A DNA stretch of 64,000 nt, taken from contig DASSEW010000006.1 of assembly GCA_035695065.1 (NCBI GenBank), positions 1 through 64,000 of the forward strand. Direction: 5' to 3'. Positions 1 to 8,728 of the stretch are shown one piece after another. Position 1 is the first letter of the stretch. Each line of letters begins with the position of its first letter. The position numbers were made by a program, and so were the translations under genes. The DNA comes from 66-474 sp035695065. Lineage in GTDB: Bacteria > Pseudomonadota > Gammaproteobacteria > Xanthomonadales > Rhodanobacteraceae. Below the pieces are notes generated by a model. The model was given only the letters and a program-made list of their open reading frames with translations. It did no database searches and was not told the origin of the DNA.

Positions 1-145
1 TGCGGGTTGCGGGGCGGGATTCGGGGCGGGATTCGGAAGAACCGCCTGGAACATCGCGCCGGTTCCCCATTCCCCATTCCCTGCTTCCCGAACTATCCGT
101 TCACACGGTACGGGGTTAGGATGCAAAATCCGCACCGGGTCTCCA
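1..145. other. Non-coding left edge of the window
   Basis: I see no credible gene here. The first 30 bases hold a short direct repeat of a G-rich 12-mer, and bases 62-84 hold a repeated ttcccca-type run. The leftward open frame that crosses this stretch (116-1078) is antisense to shc and has the low-complexity Arg/Ala composition typical of shadow frames. Confidence 0.5.
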
Positions 146-413
146 GGGCCTGTTAACGCTATCCCAAACGGTCGCGCCGTCGGCCCTTTGCCTGCAGGGC
201 AAGGAAGAGCGAGGAAGGTGTATGTCGATACATAGACGAGCGATGACGCTGCCATGCGGGCAAAGGGCCACGGCCCTTCGGGTTGCACCGCAGCGGCCGC
301 CATACGGCGGCGCGCACCTTGTCCATAGAATGACTATGGCACTGCGGCGCGCACCTTGTCTGGCAGCCGCTGCGGAAGCAACGCGGCTCGCTTGGGATAG
401 CGTTAGCAGGCCC
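146..413. repeat. Nested inverted-repeat element upstream of shc
   Basis: A 22-bp terminal inverted repeat (146-167 and 392-413) matches at 21 of 22 positions. Inside it lies an 11-bp perfect inverted repeat (182-192 and 259-269) around a small hairpin near 220-234. To its right a 17-bp direct repeat occurs at 307-323 and 344-360. No transposase is encoded, so this resembles a MITE-like or REP-like non-autonomous element. It ends two bases before the shc start codon and therefore forms the likely 5' leader of the hopanoid cluster. Whether it regulates the cluster is inference. Confidence 0.75.
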
Positions 414-415
414 AA

Positions 416-2377
416 ATGAATACCGCGCGTTCGAACGTGGTGCGCCTGGTCAGCCAGGGCGATGGAGCGGTCGCGGCCGATCCGCTGGAGGCGGCGATCG
501 GACGCGCGCGGCAGGCCATCCTCGGCTTGCAGCACCAGGATGGATGCTGGTGCCACGAGCTGGAAGCGGACTGCACCATTCCCGCCGAATACGTGCTGAT
601 GCTGCACTTCTTCGGCGAAAGCGAACCGCTGCTGGAACAACGCATTGCGAATTACCTGCGCGCGCGCCAGAACGTCGAAGGCGGCTGGCCGCTGTACGAA
701 GCCGGCGCCACCGACGTCAGCTGCAGCGTCAAGGTGTATTACGCGTTGAAGCTCGTCGGTGACGATCCGGAAGCGCCGCACATGCGCCACGCGCGCGAGG
801 CGATCCTGAAATACGGCGGCGCCGCGCGCGCGAACGTGTTCACGCGCATGGCGCTGGCCATGTTCGGGCAGCTGCCGTGGCGCGGCGTGCCGTGGACGCC
901 GATCGAATTGATCCTGTTGCCGCGCTGGTTCCCGTTCCACGTCAACAAGGTTTCGTACTGGTCGCGCACGGTGATGACGCCGCTCGCGGTGCTGTGCAGC
1001 CTGAAGGCGCGCGCGAAGAACCCGCGCAATGTCGATGTGCGCGAATTGTTCGTCACGCCTCCGGAAGAGGAGCTGCATTATTTCGCGCCGCCGAAGTCAT
1101 TCCTCGCGCGCATGTTCCTGTGGCTGGACAAGCTCGGCCACGCGATCGAACCGCATATGCCGAAGCGCCTGCGCGCTCGCGCGCTCGAGCGCGCGAAGCG
1201 CTGGATCGTCCCGCGCCTCAATGGCGAATACGGCATCGGCGCTATTTTTCCGGCGATGGTGAACGCGGCCGAAGCGCTGCCGCTGCTCGGCTTTGAGCCG
1301 GATCACCCGTATTGCCGCCAGGCGCGCAAGGCGCTGCGGGATCTTCTCGTCGTGCATGGGCAGGAAGCCTACTGCCAGCCATGCACCTCGCCGGTATGGG
1401 ATACCGGGCTCACCTGCCTCGCATTGCAGGAAGACCTGCGCGGCGCGCGACTGCCTGCGCTGGTGCGCGGACTGGAGTGGCTGCGCCAGCATCAATTGAT
1501 GGACGAGGCGGGCGATTGGCGCGAAACCCATCCGGGGTTGCGTGGCGGCGGCTGGGCATTCCAGTTCCGCAACGATGCGTATCCGGATCTGGACGACACC
1601 GCGGTGTGTGCGTGGGCGATGCATCGCTTCGATCGCGATCGCTACGCCGATTGCATCGAGCGCGCGGCCGACTGGCTGGTCGGCATGCAATCGCGCAACG
1701 GCGGCTTCGCTTCGTTCGATGCCGACAACACGCATTACTGGTTGAACCAGATTCCGTTCGCCGACCACGGCGCACTGCTGGATCCGCCAACCGCCGACGT
1801 CAGCGCGCGCGTGCTGACCTTGCTCGCCCGATTGCAGCGCCCGCAGGATGCGAGATCGCGCGAGCGCGTGTTGCGCTTCCTGCGCGAGGAGCAGACCGAA
1901 GACGGCGCATGGTTCGGGCGATGGGGCACCAATTACATCTACGGGACCTGGTCGGTGCTGACGGCGCTCGCGGCGTTGGGCATGGACACCGACGCGCCTG
2001 AAATCCGCCGCGCGGCGACGTGGCTGAAATCGCGCCAGCGCGAGGACGGTGGCTGGGGTGAAACCAACGACAGCTATTTCGATCCGACACTGGCTGGCCG
2101 CGACAATCGCAGTTGTGCCGCGCAGACTGCGTGGGCCTTGCTCGGCCTGATGTCGGCAGGCGAGGGCGACAGCGTGGCGGTGGCGCGCGGCGTCAGCTGG
2201 CTGCTGCGCAACCAGCGCGACGGATGCTGGTCCGATCCGGCCTTCAACGCACCGGGTTTTCCGCGCGTGTTCTACCTCAAGTACCACGGTTACAGCGTGT
2301 ATTTCCCGTATTGGGCGCTGGCGCGTTACCGCAATGTCCGCGCCGGTCGAAGCCTTTGCGCTGATGCGATGCCTTGA
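416..2377 (+). CDS. shc: Squalene-hopene cyclase
   Basis: Cyclises squalene to the pentacyclic hopanoid skeleton (hopene or hopanol) at the membrane surface. The 653-residue length fits the family. The catalytic acid motif DxDD is seen as DLDDTA at residues about 391-396. Several QW-type repeats are visible in the C-terminal half (QSRNGGFASFD, QTEDGAWFGRW, QREDGGWGE, QRDGCWSDPAF), and the protein ends in the usual YFPYWALARYR block. The ATG at 416 starts the conserved frame, but only a weak GCAGG-like ribosome site precedes it. It is the first gene of the hopanoid/mevalonate cluster. The next gene, hpnG, begins 60 bp downstream. Squalene synthase genes are not in the window. Confidence 0.95.
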   Translation: MNTARSNVVRLVSQGDGAVAADPLEAAIGRARQAILGLQHQDGCWCHELEADCTIPAEYVLMLHFFGESEPLLEQRIANYLRARQNVEGGWPLYEAGATDVSCSVKVYYALKLVGDDPEAPHMRHAREAILKYGGAARANVFTRMALAMFGQLPWRGVPWTPIELILLPRWFPFHVNKVSYWSRTVMTPLAVLCSLKARAKNPRNVDVRELFVTPPEEELHYFAPPKSFLARMFLWLDKLGHAIEPHMPKRLRARALERAKRWIVPRLNGEYGIGAIFPAMVNAAEALPLLGFEPDHPYCRQARKALRDLLVVHGQEAYCQPCTSPVWDTGLTCLALQEDLRGARLPALVRGLEWLRQHQLMDEAGDWRETHPGLRGGGWAFQFRNDAYPDLDDTAVCAWAMHRFDRDRYADCIERAADWLVGMQSRNGGFASFDADNTHYWLNQIPFADHGALLDPPTADVSARVLTLLARLQRPQDARSRERVLRFLREEQTEDGAWFGRWGTNYIYGTWSVLTALAALGMDTDAPEIRRAATWLKSRQREDGGWGETNDSYFDPTLAGRDNRSCAAQTAWALLGLMSAGEGDSVAVARGVSWLLRNQRDGCWSDPAFNAPGFPRVFYLKYHGYSVYFPYWALARYRNVRAGRSLCADAMP

Positions 2378-2437
2378 ATGGCATCGCATGCAAAGGCTGA
2401 GGGTGAGGCAGGATGCCGATCGGAGGAGGCACCAGGG

Positions 2438-3145
2438 ATGGTTGCTTGCGCAGGCGATCTCGGTGTCGTCGTTGCGCTGCCGATCGAGGCGGGCAGCTTC
2501 GGTCTCGGCCATCGACGCGCGGGCGATTGCGCGGCGTTCGATTGGGGGATGCTCGCCATCGCAGGACTGGGATTCGAGCGCGCGGGTGACGCGGCGCGAA
2601 AGCTGGTCGAGCGCGGCGCGCGTGCGTTGTTGAGCTGGGGCGTGGCGGGCGGGCTTTCGCCTGCATTGTCGCCCGGCGACTTGCTGTTGCCGCAACACGT
2701 GATTGCCGATCAGGATGAGTGGGAAACGGACCCGGATCTGCGCGCGCGCCTGCGCCGCGTGCTCGGCGGGCATGCGCTGGAAGGCGGCGATCTCCATTGC
2801 AGCCGCGCGCCGGTTACGTCGGTCGAGGAGAAAAAAGCATTGGCTGCGCGCGGCATGCTCGCCGTGGACATGGAAAGCGCGGCGGTGGCGGCCGTCGCGC
2901 AACGCGCGGGCATTCCGTTCGTCGCGGTGAAGGCGATCTGCGATCCCGCAACGCGCGAGATTCCCCCCGTCGCATTGCGACTGCTCGGCCATGACGGTTC
3001 GCTGCGCTGGCGTGCGATGCCATCACTGCTGCGCGAGGGCCCGGCCGCGTGGCGCGGCCTGAACGCGTTGCGCGTCGATCTCGCTGCTGCGCGCGGCAGC
3101 CTGTGGCGCGCCGCGCGCGTGTTGCCGCGGTGCGCGCAAACATGA
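2438..3145 (+). CDS. hpnG: HpnG, hopanoid-associated nucleoside phosphorylase
   Basis: HpnG is the nucleosidase-type phosphorylase that removes adenine from adenosylhopane to give a ribosyl-hopane, the step after HpnH in making extended hopanoids (established for the family). The protein of about 235 residues shows the nucleoside phosphorylase pattern: an ALPIEA start, a SWGVAGGL glycine-rich segment, and the VDMESAAVAAVA stretch whose Met-Glu contacts the nucleoside. The frame is open from 2378, directly after the shc stop. I chose the ATG at 2438 because a strong GGAGGAGG site lies at 2422-2429 and the conserved domain begins immediately after it. It overlaps hpnA by an ATGA. Confidence 0.88.
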   Translation: MVACAGDLGVVVALPIEAGSFGLGHRRAGDCAAFDWGMLAIAGLGFERAGDAARKLVERGARALLSWGVAGGLSPALSPGDLLLPQHVIADQDEWETDPDLRARLRRVLGGHALEGGDLHCSRAPVTSVEEKKALAARGMLAVDMESAAVAAVAQRAGIPFVAVKAICDPATREIPPVALRLLGHDGSLRWRAMPSLLREGPAAWRGLNALRVDLAAARGSLWRAARVLPRCAQT

Positions 3146-4143
3146 GTGCCAGCGGCGAACCGATGCTGGTCACCGGTGCCACCGGCTTCGTCGGTTCGGC
3201 GGTGGTGCGGACTTTGCTGGAAGCCGGCCAGCGCGTGCGCGCGCTGGTGCGCGCGACCAGCCGGCTCGACAACCTGCGCGGGCTGGATGTCGAAACCGTT
3301 ACCGGCGACCTGTGCGCTCCGGACACTCTGGAGGCGGCGGTACAGGGATGCAGCGGCGTGTTCCATGTCGCCGCCGACTACCGGATGTGGGTGCGGCGGC
3401 CTTCCGAACTGTATGCCACCAACGTGCGCGGCAGCCGAAATCTGTTGCTGGCCGCCGCGCGCGCGGGCGTGCAACGCATCGTCTACACCAGCAGCGTGGC
3501 CACGCTCGGAACGACGACGGATGGTTCGCCTGCGGACGAGGAAACAGCCGCTGCGTACGCGGACATGATCGGCGACTACAAGCGCTCGAAGTTCCTCGCC
3601 GAGCGCAAGGTTCGCGCGCTGGCGAACATCCATGACATCGACGTGGTGATCGTCAATCCGGCCGCGCCGGTCGGCCCACGCGACATCAAGCCGACGCCGA
3701 CCGGGCGGATGATCCTGGACGCCGCGCGCGGACGCATGCCGGCCTACGTGGATACCGGGCTCGACATCGTGCACGTGGACGACGTCGCTGCCGGCCACTG
3801 GCTGGCGTGGCAACGCGGCACGCGCGGGCGCCGCTACATCCTCGGCGGAGAAAACCTGACGTTGCAGGAAATCCTCACCCGTGTGGCGCAGATCAGCGGC
3901 CATCGTCCGCCGCGCTTCCGGTTGCCGCCGGATGCCGTGCTGCCGGTCGCCAGGGTTGCGGAAGCTTGGGCGCGCGTCAGCGGGCGCGAGCCGCTGGTCA
4001 CCGTGGCCGGCGTGGAGTTGTCGCGCAAGCGGATGTTTTTTTCGCACGCACGCGCAACGCGCGAACTGGGTTATCGGCCACGACCGGCGCAGGCGGCACT
4101 GGAGGACGCGGTGCAGTGGTTCGATGCGCACCACTATCGGTGA
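3142..4143 (+). CDS. hpnA: HpnA, hopanoid-associated sugar epimerase (SDR)
   Basis: Extended short-chain dehydrogenase/NAD-dependent epimerase of the hopanoid-associated HpnA type, 333 residues. The NAD-binding glycine motif TGATGFVGS is at residues about 11-19, and the catalytic YxxxK is seen as YKRSK at about 146-150. The substrate is presumed to be a nucleotide sugar or hopanoid-linked sugar. The family assignment rests on sequence style plus its place between hpnG and the mevalonate genes. The start overlaps the hpnG stop (ATGA), implying translational coupling. A 140-bp gap then separates it from mvaD, so a second promoter there is possible. Confidence 0.88.
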   Translation: MSASGEPMLVTGATGFVGSAVVRTLLEAGQRVRALVRATSRLDNLRGLDVETVTGDLCAPDTLEAAVQGCSGVFHVAADYRMWVRRPSELYATNVRGSRNLLLAAARAGVQRIVYTSSVATLGTTTDGSPADEETAAAYADMIGDYKRSKFLAERKVRALANIHDIDVVIVNPAAPVGPRDIKPTPTGRMILDAARGRMPAYVDTGLDIVHVDDVAAGHWLAWQRGTRGRRYILGGENLTLQEILTRVAQISGHRPPRFRLPPDAVLPVARVAEAWARVSGREPLVTVAGVELSRKRMFFSHARATRELGYRPRPAQAALEDAVQWFDAHHYR

Positions 4144-4283
4144 GTGCGAACGGCGTCCGCATGTTCACGGCACCGTTCCGGTTGCGTTCGAGCAAGCGTA
4201 AAAACCCCGCGAAAGTCAGCCTTCATTCACGGCCTGCCGACGCCATCGCCGTATGCTGATCCGGCTGAAGAGGACTCGCTGAC

Positions 4284-5288
4284 ATGGCAGGGATTGCCCA
4301 GGCGCAACCGAACATCGCCCTGATTAAGTATTGGGGCAAGCGCGACACCGCTTTGAACTTGCCGGCGACCGGTTCGCTTTCGGTCACGCTGGAGTCGCTG
4401 TGGACGCGCACGCGGGTGGAATTCGATTCGTCATTGAAGTGCGACGAATTGCGCTTGAATGATGCGCCGTATCCGGTCGCGCTGGCGCGCGTCTCGGCGT
4501 GCCTGGATTCGGTGCGCGCGCTCGCGGGCGTCGAAAAGCGTGCGCGCGTCGAAACCCACAACAATTTCCCGACCGCCGCAGGACTGGCGTCTTCCGCTTC
4601 CGGATTCGCCGCGCTGGTGGTGGCCGCGAGCGCCGCGCTGGACCTTCATCTGGGCAAGCGCATTCTTTCGAGCCTCGCGCGACGCGGTTCCGGTTCGGCG
4701 GCGCGTTCGCTGTTCGGCGGCTACGTGCTGTTGACCACGCGCCGCAGCGGCTCGGGCCTGGATGCGACGCCGCGCTCGCTGCTGCCCGGCAAGGACTGGC
4801 CGCTGGAGATGGTGATCGCGGTGACCTCGCGCAGCGCCAAACCGGTCGGTTCGCGCGCGGGCATGGAGGTCAGCCGGCGCACTTCGCCGTTCTACAACGA
4901 ATGGGTCGCGAACGCGGATGCCGATCTGGCGATCGCGCAGGCCGCGGTGCTGGCGCACGACTTCGCCGCGCTGGCCGCGGTGAGCGAACACAACTGCCTG
5001 AAGATGCATGCGGTGATGATGTCCAGCCGCCCGCCGTTGATGTACTGGAATGCGGCGACGCTGGAATGCATGCATCGCATCCGCGAGTTGCGCGAACGCG
5101 ACGGCGTGCGGGTGTTCTTCACCATCGATGCCGGCCCGCAGGTCAAGGCGGTCTGCGTGCCCGAGGATGCCGAGCGCGTGGCGAAGGCGCTGGCCGACGT
5201 GCCGGGCGTGGCCACGATCCTGCGCAGCCGGCTCGGCGAAGGGGCGCGATTGTTGCGCGAAAGCGAGAGCGAAAGGGAGGTTGCTTGA
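4284..5288 (+). CDS. mvaD: Diphosphomevalonate decarboxylase
   Basis: ATP-dependent decarboxylation of mevalonate 5-diphosphate to isopentenyl diphosphate, the last step of the classical mevalonate pathway. The 334-residue GHMP-fold protein carries the family signatures NIALIKYWGKR (residues 10-20), the phosphate-binding AGLASSASGFAAL segment, RRGSGSAARSLFGG, and the catalytic-Asp motif DAGPQVK near residue 287. These are the features of true decarboxylases rather than kinases. A GAAGAGG site precedes the ATG. Its stop overlaps the next start as TGATG. Presence of KYWGK and DAGP argues for the diphosphomevalonate enzyme, though substrate preference over phosphomevalonate cannot be read directly. 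Confidence 0.93.
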   Translation: MAGIAQAQPNIALIKYWGKRDTALNLPATGSLSVTLESLWTRTRVEFDSSLKCDELRLNDAPYPVALARVSACLDSVRALAGVEKRARVETHNNFPTAAGLASSASGFAALVVAASAALDLHLGKRILSSLARRGSGSAARSLFGGYVLLTTRRSGSGLDATPRSLLPGKDWPLEMVIAVTSRSAKPVGSRAGMEVSRRTSPFYNEWVANADADLAIAQAAVLAHDFAALAAVSEHNCLKMHAVMMSSRPPLMYWNAATLECMHRIRELRERDGVRVFFTIDAGPQVKAVCVPEDAERVAKALADVPGVATILRSRLGEGARLLRESESEREVA

Positions 5289-6412
5289 TGCGTATCGAAG
5301 CGAGTGCGCCCGGCAAACTGGTCGTGATCGGCGAATACGCCGTGCTGGAGGGCGCGCCGGCGCTGGTGCTCGCCGTGGACCGGCGCGCCGGCGTGGTGCT
5401 GGAGTCGTGCGAGGGCGACGAATTCCATATCGACGCACCGGAGATCGGCGTGCTCGGTGCGCACTGGCAACTGGATGCGGACGGTTGCGTGCGCTGGAGC
5501 GATCTGGACGGCGCCGATACCGAACGCATGCGTCTGATCACCACCACCATCGAAACCTTGTGCGCGGGCCGCGCGCCCGCGCCATTCCGGGCGCGCCTGG
5601 ATACGCGCGCATTCTTCCTTGATGACACGCGCCAGAAACTTGGACTCGGTTCGAGTGCCGCGCTCACCGTGGCGCTGACCGCGGCCCTGGCGGCGTATCA
5701 GGATCGAGAGACGCCGTCCGCGCAACGGCTGATCGCGATGCACCGCATGTTCCAGGACGGACGCGGCAGCGGGGTCGACGTCGCCGCGAGCCTGCGCGGC
5801 GGCGCGATCACCTACCGCCTCCATTCCAGTGCGCCGCGGATCGTCCCCGCCGCGTGGCCATCGTCGCTGCACTGGTGTTGCGTGTGGTCGGGCCGGCCGG
5901 CGCAAACGGCCGAGATGCTGCAGCGGATGGCGGTGTGGCGCGCGCGCGCGCCCGCAAGTTACGGATTGCTGCTGCGCGATCTGCGCCTGTGCGCCGAAGC
6001 CGCCAGCATGGCACTCGACGCCGGCAACGTGGCTGCGCTGCTGGAAACCCTCGCGCTCTACGCCGAGGGCTTGCGCAAGCTCGGGGAAACCAGCGGCGTG
6101 GACATCATGAGCTTCGAGCATCGTGCGATCGGTGCATGCGCCGCTGCATGCGGCGTCACCTACAAGCCGTGCGGTGCCGGCGGCGGCGACATCGGGATCG
6201 CATTGACTGCAGATCCCGCGCGCCTGCAGGCGTTCCGCAAGCGCATCGCGCGCGAGGGCTTCCGCGAAATCGAAATGGAACTCGACCCCGAGGGCCTGCG
6301 CGTGCTCCCGGTCGAATCGGCCGAGGGCATCTCCGCGGGCGAGTTCCACGCGTCGGCAGCGCTCATGGGTGTCGGGCAGGGGCTGCGGCCGCGCGCAGGA
6401 ATCGTGCATTGA
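5288..6412 (+). CDS. mvaK2: Phosphomevalonate kinase (GHMP family)
   Basis: Phosphorylates mevalonate 5-phosphate to the diphosphate that feeds the decarboxylase encoded just upstream. The 374-residue protein has the three GHMP kinase motifs: APGKLVVIGEYAVLEG at the N-terminus, LGLGSSAALTVAL in the middle (ATP phosphate loop) and CGAGGGDIGIAL near the C-terminus. The ATG overlaps the mvaD stop, and 12 bp separate its own stop from the reductase-kinase fusion. A homoserine or mevalonate kinase would look similar, but the separate mevalonate kinase domain downstream and the context make phosphomevalonate kinase the best call. Confidence 0.9.
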   Translation: MRIEASAPGKLVVIGEYAVLEGAPALVLAVDRRAGVVLESCEGDEFHIDAPEIGVLGAHWQLDADGCVRWSDLDGADTERMRLITTTIETLCAGRAPAPFRARLDTRAFFLDDTRQKLGLGSSAALTVALTAALAAYQDRETPSAQRLIAMHRMFQDGRGSGVDVAASLRGGAITYRLHSSAPRIVPAAWPSSLHWCCVWSGRPAQTAEMLQRMAVWRARAPASYGLLLRDLRLCAEAASMALDAGNVAALLETLALYAEGLRKLGETSGVDIMSFEHRAIGACAAACGVTYKPCGAGGGDIGIALTADPARLQAFRKRIAREGFREIEMELDPEGLRVLPVESAEGISAGEFHASAALMGVGQGLRPRAGIVH

Positions 6413-6424
6413 AGGAAGAAGATC

Positions 6425-8728
6425 ATGGATGAATCGAGCCTTCCGCTCGGCGAGCTGAGCCCACTGCGGCCGCTGCCGTCCAGCCGTTCGCGCATGCCCG
6501 GCTTCTACAAACTCTCGGTTGCCGAGCGCGTGCAATGGGTGCGCGAGCGCGGCCTGCTGCCGCGCGAGGATTGCAGCGCGCTGCTCTCCGGCAAGCACAC
6601 GTTGAGCGTCGGATGCGCCGACAAGATGATCGAGAACGTGATCGGCGTGATCGGCCTGCCGGTCGGCCTCGGGCTCAACTTCCTGATCAACGACCGCGAA
6701 TACCTCGTGCCGCTCGCCGTCGAGGAACCCTCGATCGTCGCGGCACTGAGCTCGGCCGCGAAACTGGTGCGCAGCGCGGGCGGCTTCCACGCCGAGAGCA
6801 CGCGTCCGATCCTGATCGGGCAGGTGCAGGTGGTGGATGTCGCGCACTCGAGCAAGGCGCAGGCCGCGCTGCTGCGCCGCAAGGACGAGATCCTCAACCT
6901 CGCCAACAGCCTGCACCCGAACATGGTGGCGCGCGGCGGGGGCGCCGAGGACATCGAAGTGATGATCCACGCCTCGCCCGACGGCCAGCGTGACATGGTC
7001 GTCGTGCACCTGCTGGTGGATACCTGCGACGCGATGGGCGCCAACCTCGTCAACACGATGTGCGAAGGCGTCGCGCCGCTGATCGAGGCGATCACCGGCG
7101 GCAAGGTGTTCCTGCGCATCCTTTCCAATCTCACCGACCGCGCGCTGGTGCGCGCGAGCTGCACCATCCCGGTGAAACTGCTCGGCGGCAAGCGCCACGA
7201 TGGCGAACAGGTGCGCGACGGCATCGTGCTCGCGAACGATCTTGCGATCGTCGATCCGTATCGCGCCGCCACCCACAACAAGGGCGTGATGAACGGCGTG
7301 GATGCGGTCGCGCTCGCCACCGGCAACGACTGGCGTGCGCTGGAAGCCGCGGCGCACGCGTACGCCGCGCGAGGCAAGGGTTACACCGCGCTGACGCGCT
7401 GGTCGAAGAACGACAACGGAGACCTCGTCGGCAGCATCGAGATGCCGATGAAGGTCGGCATCGTCGGCGGCCCGCTGCAATCCAACCCGACTGTCGCGAT
7501 CAACCATCATCTGCTCGGCATCCGCAGCGCGCGCGAGCTGGCCGAAGTGATGGGCGCGGTCGGATTGGCGCAGAACTTCTCGGCGTTGCGCGCACTGGTC
7601 ACCGATGGCATCCAGCAGGGGCACATGACCTTGCATGCGCGCAGCGTGGCCACCGCCGCGGAGGCCACGCCCGATATTTTCGATCGCGTCGTCGAGCAAC
7701 TGCTCGAAAGCGGCGAGATCAAGATCTGGAAGGCACGGCAGATCATCGCCGAGTTGCGCGGCCAGCCGGCCCCGCCCAAGCCGGCGCCCACGCGCGCCCA
7801 GGCTTCGGAGGAGGATGCCGCCGGCCACGGCAAGGTGATCCTGCTTGGCGAGCACGCTGTGGTGCATGGCCGCCACGCGATTGCCGCGCCGGTGCCGCTG
7901 GCGATCCGCGCGCGGGTCGAGGATGCGAAGGATGGCATCACGCTCGCGATCCCGCGCTGGGGCATCGAGCAGCGCCTGCACCAGCACGCCGCGCATCCGG
8001 GGTCGTTCGCGCAATCCCTGACCATGCTGCTGGAGAAGTTGCAGATCGCCGATCGCAAGCTGCTGGTCCAGGTATTCCCGAACGTGCCGCGCGCGATGGG
8101 ATTGGGTGGTTCGGCCGCGCTCGCCGTCGCGGTGATCCGCGCGCTGGATCGCCACTGCAAGCTGGATCTGGGCGAGACGGATGTGTGCGCGCTCGCCTAC
8201 GAATGCGAAAAGATCGCGCACGGCACGCCATCGGGCGTGGACAACACCGTGGCGACGTTCGGACAGGCGATGCTGTTCCGCCGCGGCGAGCCGCCGCTGA
8301 TCAAGCCGTTGCACCTCGAACAACCGTTGCCGCTGGTGATCGGACTCAGCGGGACCGAAAGCCTCACCGCCAAGATGGTCGCGCGCGTGCGCGAGGCGTG
8401 GCAGCGCAATCGCGTGCTGTACGAACGCATCTTCGACGAGATCGATGCGCTCACCTTGCATGCCGTGGAAGCGCTGGCCGCGCGTGACCTGCGCCAGCTC
8501 GGCGAACTGATGAACATCTGCCAGGGCCAGTTGAACGCGCTGCAGGTGTCGAGCTGGGAGATCGAGGAGCTGCTGCAGATCGCGCGCGACAACGGCGCAC
8601 TCGGTGCCAAGCTCACCGGTGGTGGCGGCGGCGGTTCGGTGATCGCGTTGTGTCCCGAGGACAGCGATCGCGTGGTGCGCGCGATGCGCAATGCCGGTTA
8701 CCAGGCCATGGAGGTGCAGCTTGGCTGA
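6425..8728 (+). CDS. mvaA-mvaK1: HMG-CoA reductase (class II) fused to mevalonate kinase
   Basis: A single 767-residue open frame encodes two consecutive mevalonate-pathway enzymes. Residues 1-445 are a class II HMG-CoA reductase: the ENVIG motif with its catalytic Glu near 70, DAMGAN near 202, the Lys in NNKGVMNG near 285, GNDWRA with the catalytic Asp near 301, a GIVGGP cofactor segment and a C-terminal His near 399. A Pro/Ala-rich linker (about 446-465, APPKPAPTRAQ) follows. Residues 466-767 are a complete GHMP mevalonate kinase: GHGKVILLGEHAVVHG, MGLGGSAALAVAV and LTGGGGGGSVIAL. No stop or frame change separates them. The product would convert HMG-CoA to mevalonate and then to mevalonate 5-phosphate. 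The idi start overlaps its end. Confidence 0.95.
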   Translation: MDESSLPLGELSPLRPLPSSRSRMPGFYKLSVAERVQWVRERGLLPREDCSALLSGKHTLSVGCADKMIENVIGVIGLPVGLGLNFLINDREYLVPLAVEEPSIVAALSSAAKLVRSAGGFHAESTRPILIGQVQVVDVAHSSKAQAALLRRKDEILNLANSLHPNMVARGGGAEDIEVMIHASPDGQRDMVVVHLLVDTCDAMGANLVNTMCEGVAPLIEAITGGKVFLRILSNLTDRALVRASCTIPVKLLGGKRHDGEQVRDGIVLANDLAIVDPYRAATHNKGVMNGVDAVALATGNDWRALEAAAHAYAARGKGYTALTRWSKNDNGDLVGSIEMPMKVGIVGGPLQSNPTVAINHHLLGIRSARELAEVMGAVGLAQNFSALRALVTDGIQQGHMTLHARSVATAAEATPDIFDRVVEQLLESGEIKIWKARQIIAELRGQPAPPKPAPTRAQASEEDAAGHGKVILLGEHAVVHGRHAIAAPVPLAIRARVEDAKDGITLAIPRWGIEQRLHQHAAHPGSFAQSLTMLLEKLQIADRKLLVQVFPNVPRAMGLGGSAALAVAVIRALDRHCKLDLGETDVCALAYECEKIAHGTPSGVDNTVATFGQAMLFRRGEPPLIKPLHLEQPLPLVIGLSGTESLTAKMVARVREAWQRNRVLYERIFDEIDALTLHAVEALAARDLRQLGELMNICQGQLNALQVSSWEIEELLQIARDNGALGAKLTGGGGGGSVIALCPEDSDRVVRAMRNAGYQAMEVQLG

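Noticed and set aside
146..413. Insertion sequence
   Set aside because: Too short to encode a transposase and no transposase gene is nearby; at most a non-autonomous element.
222..419. 65-codon plus-strand frame before shc
   Set aside because: It lies wholly in the nested repeat element, has no ribosome site and no conserved sequence.
1097..2992. A 631-codon minus-strand frame across shc and hpnG
   Set aside because: Antisense shadow of conserved genes with low-complexity composition.
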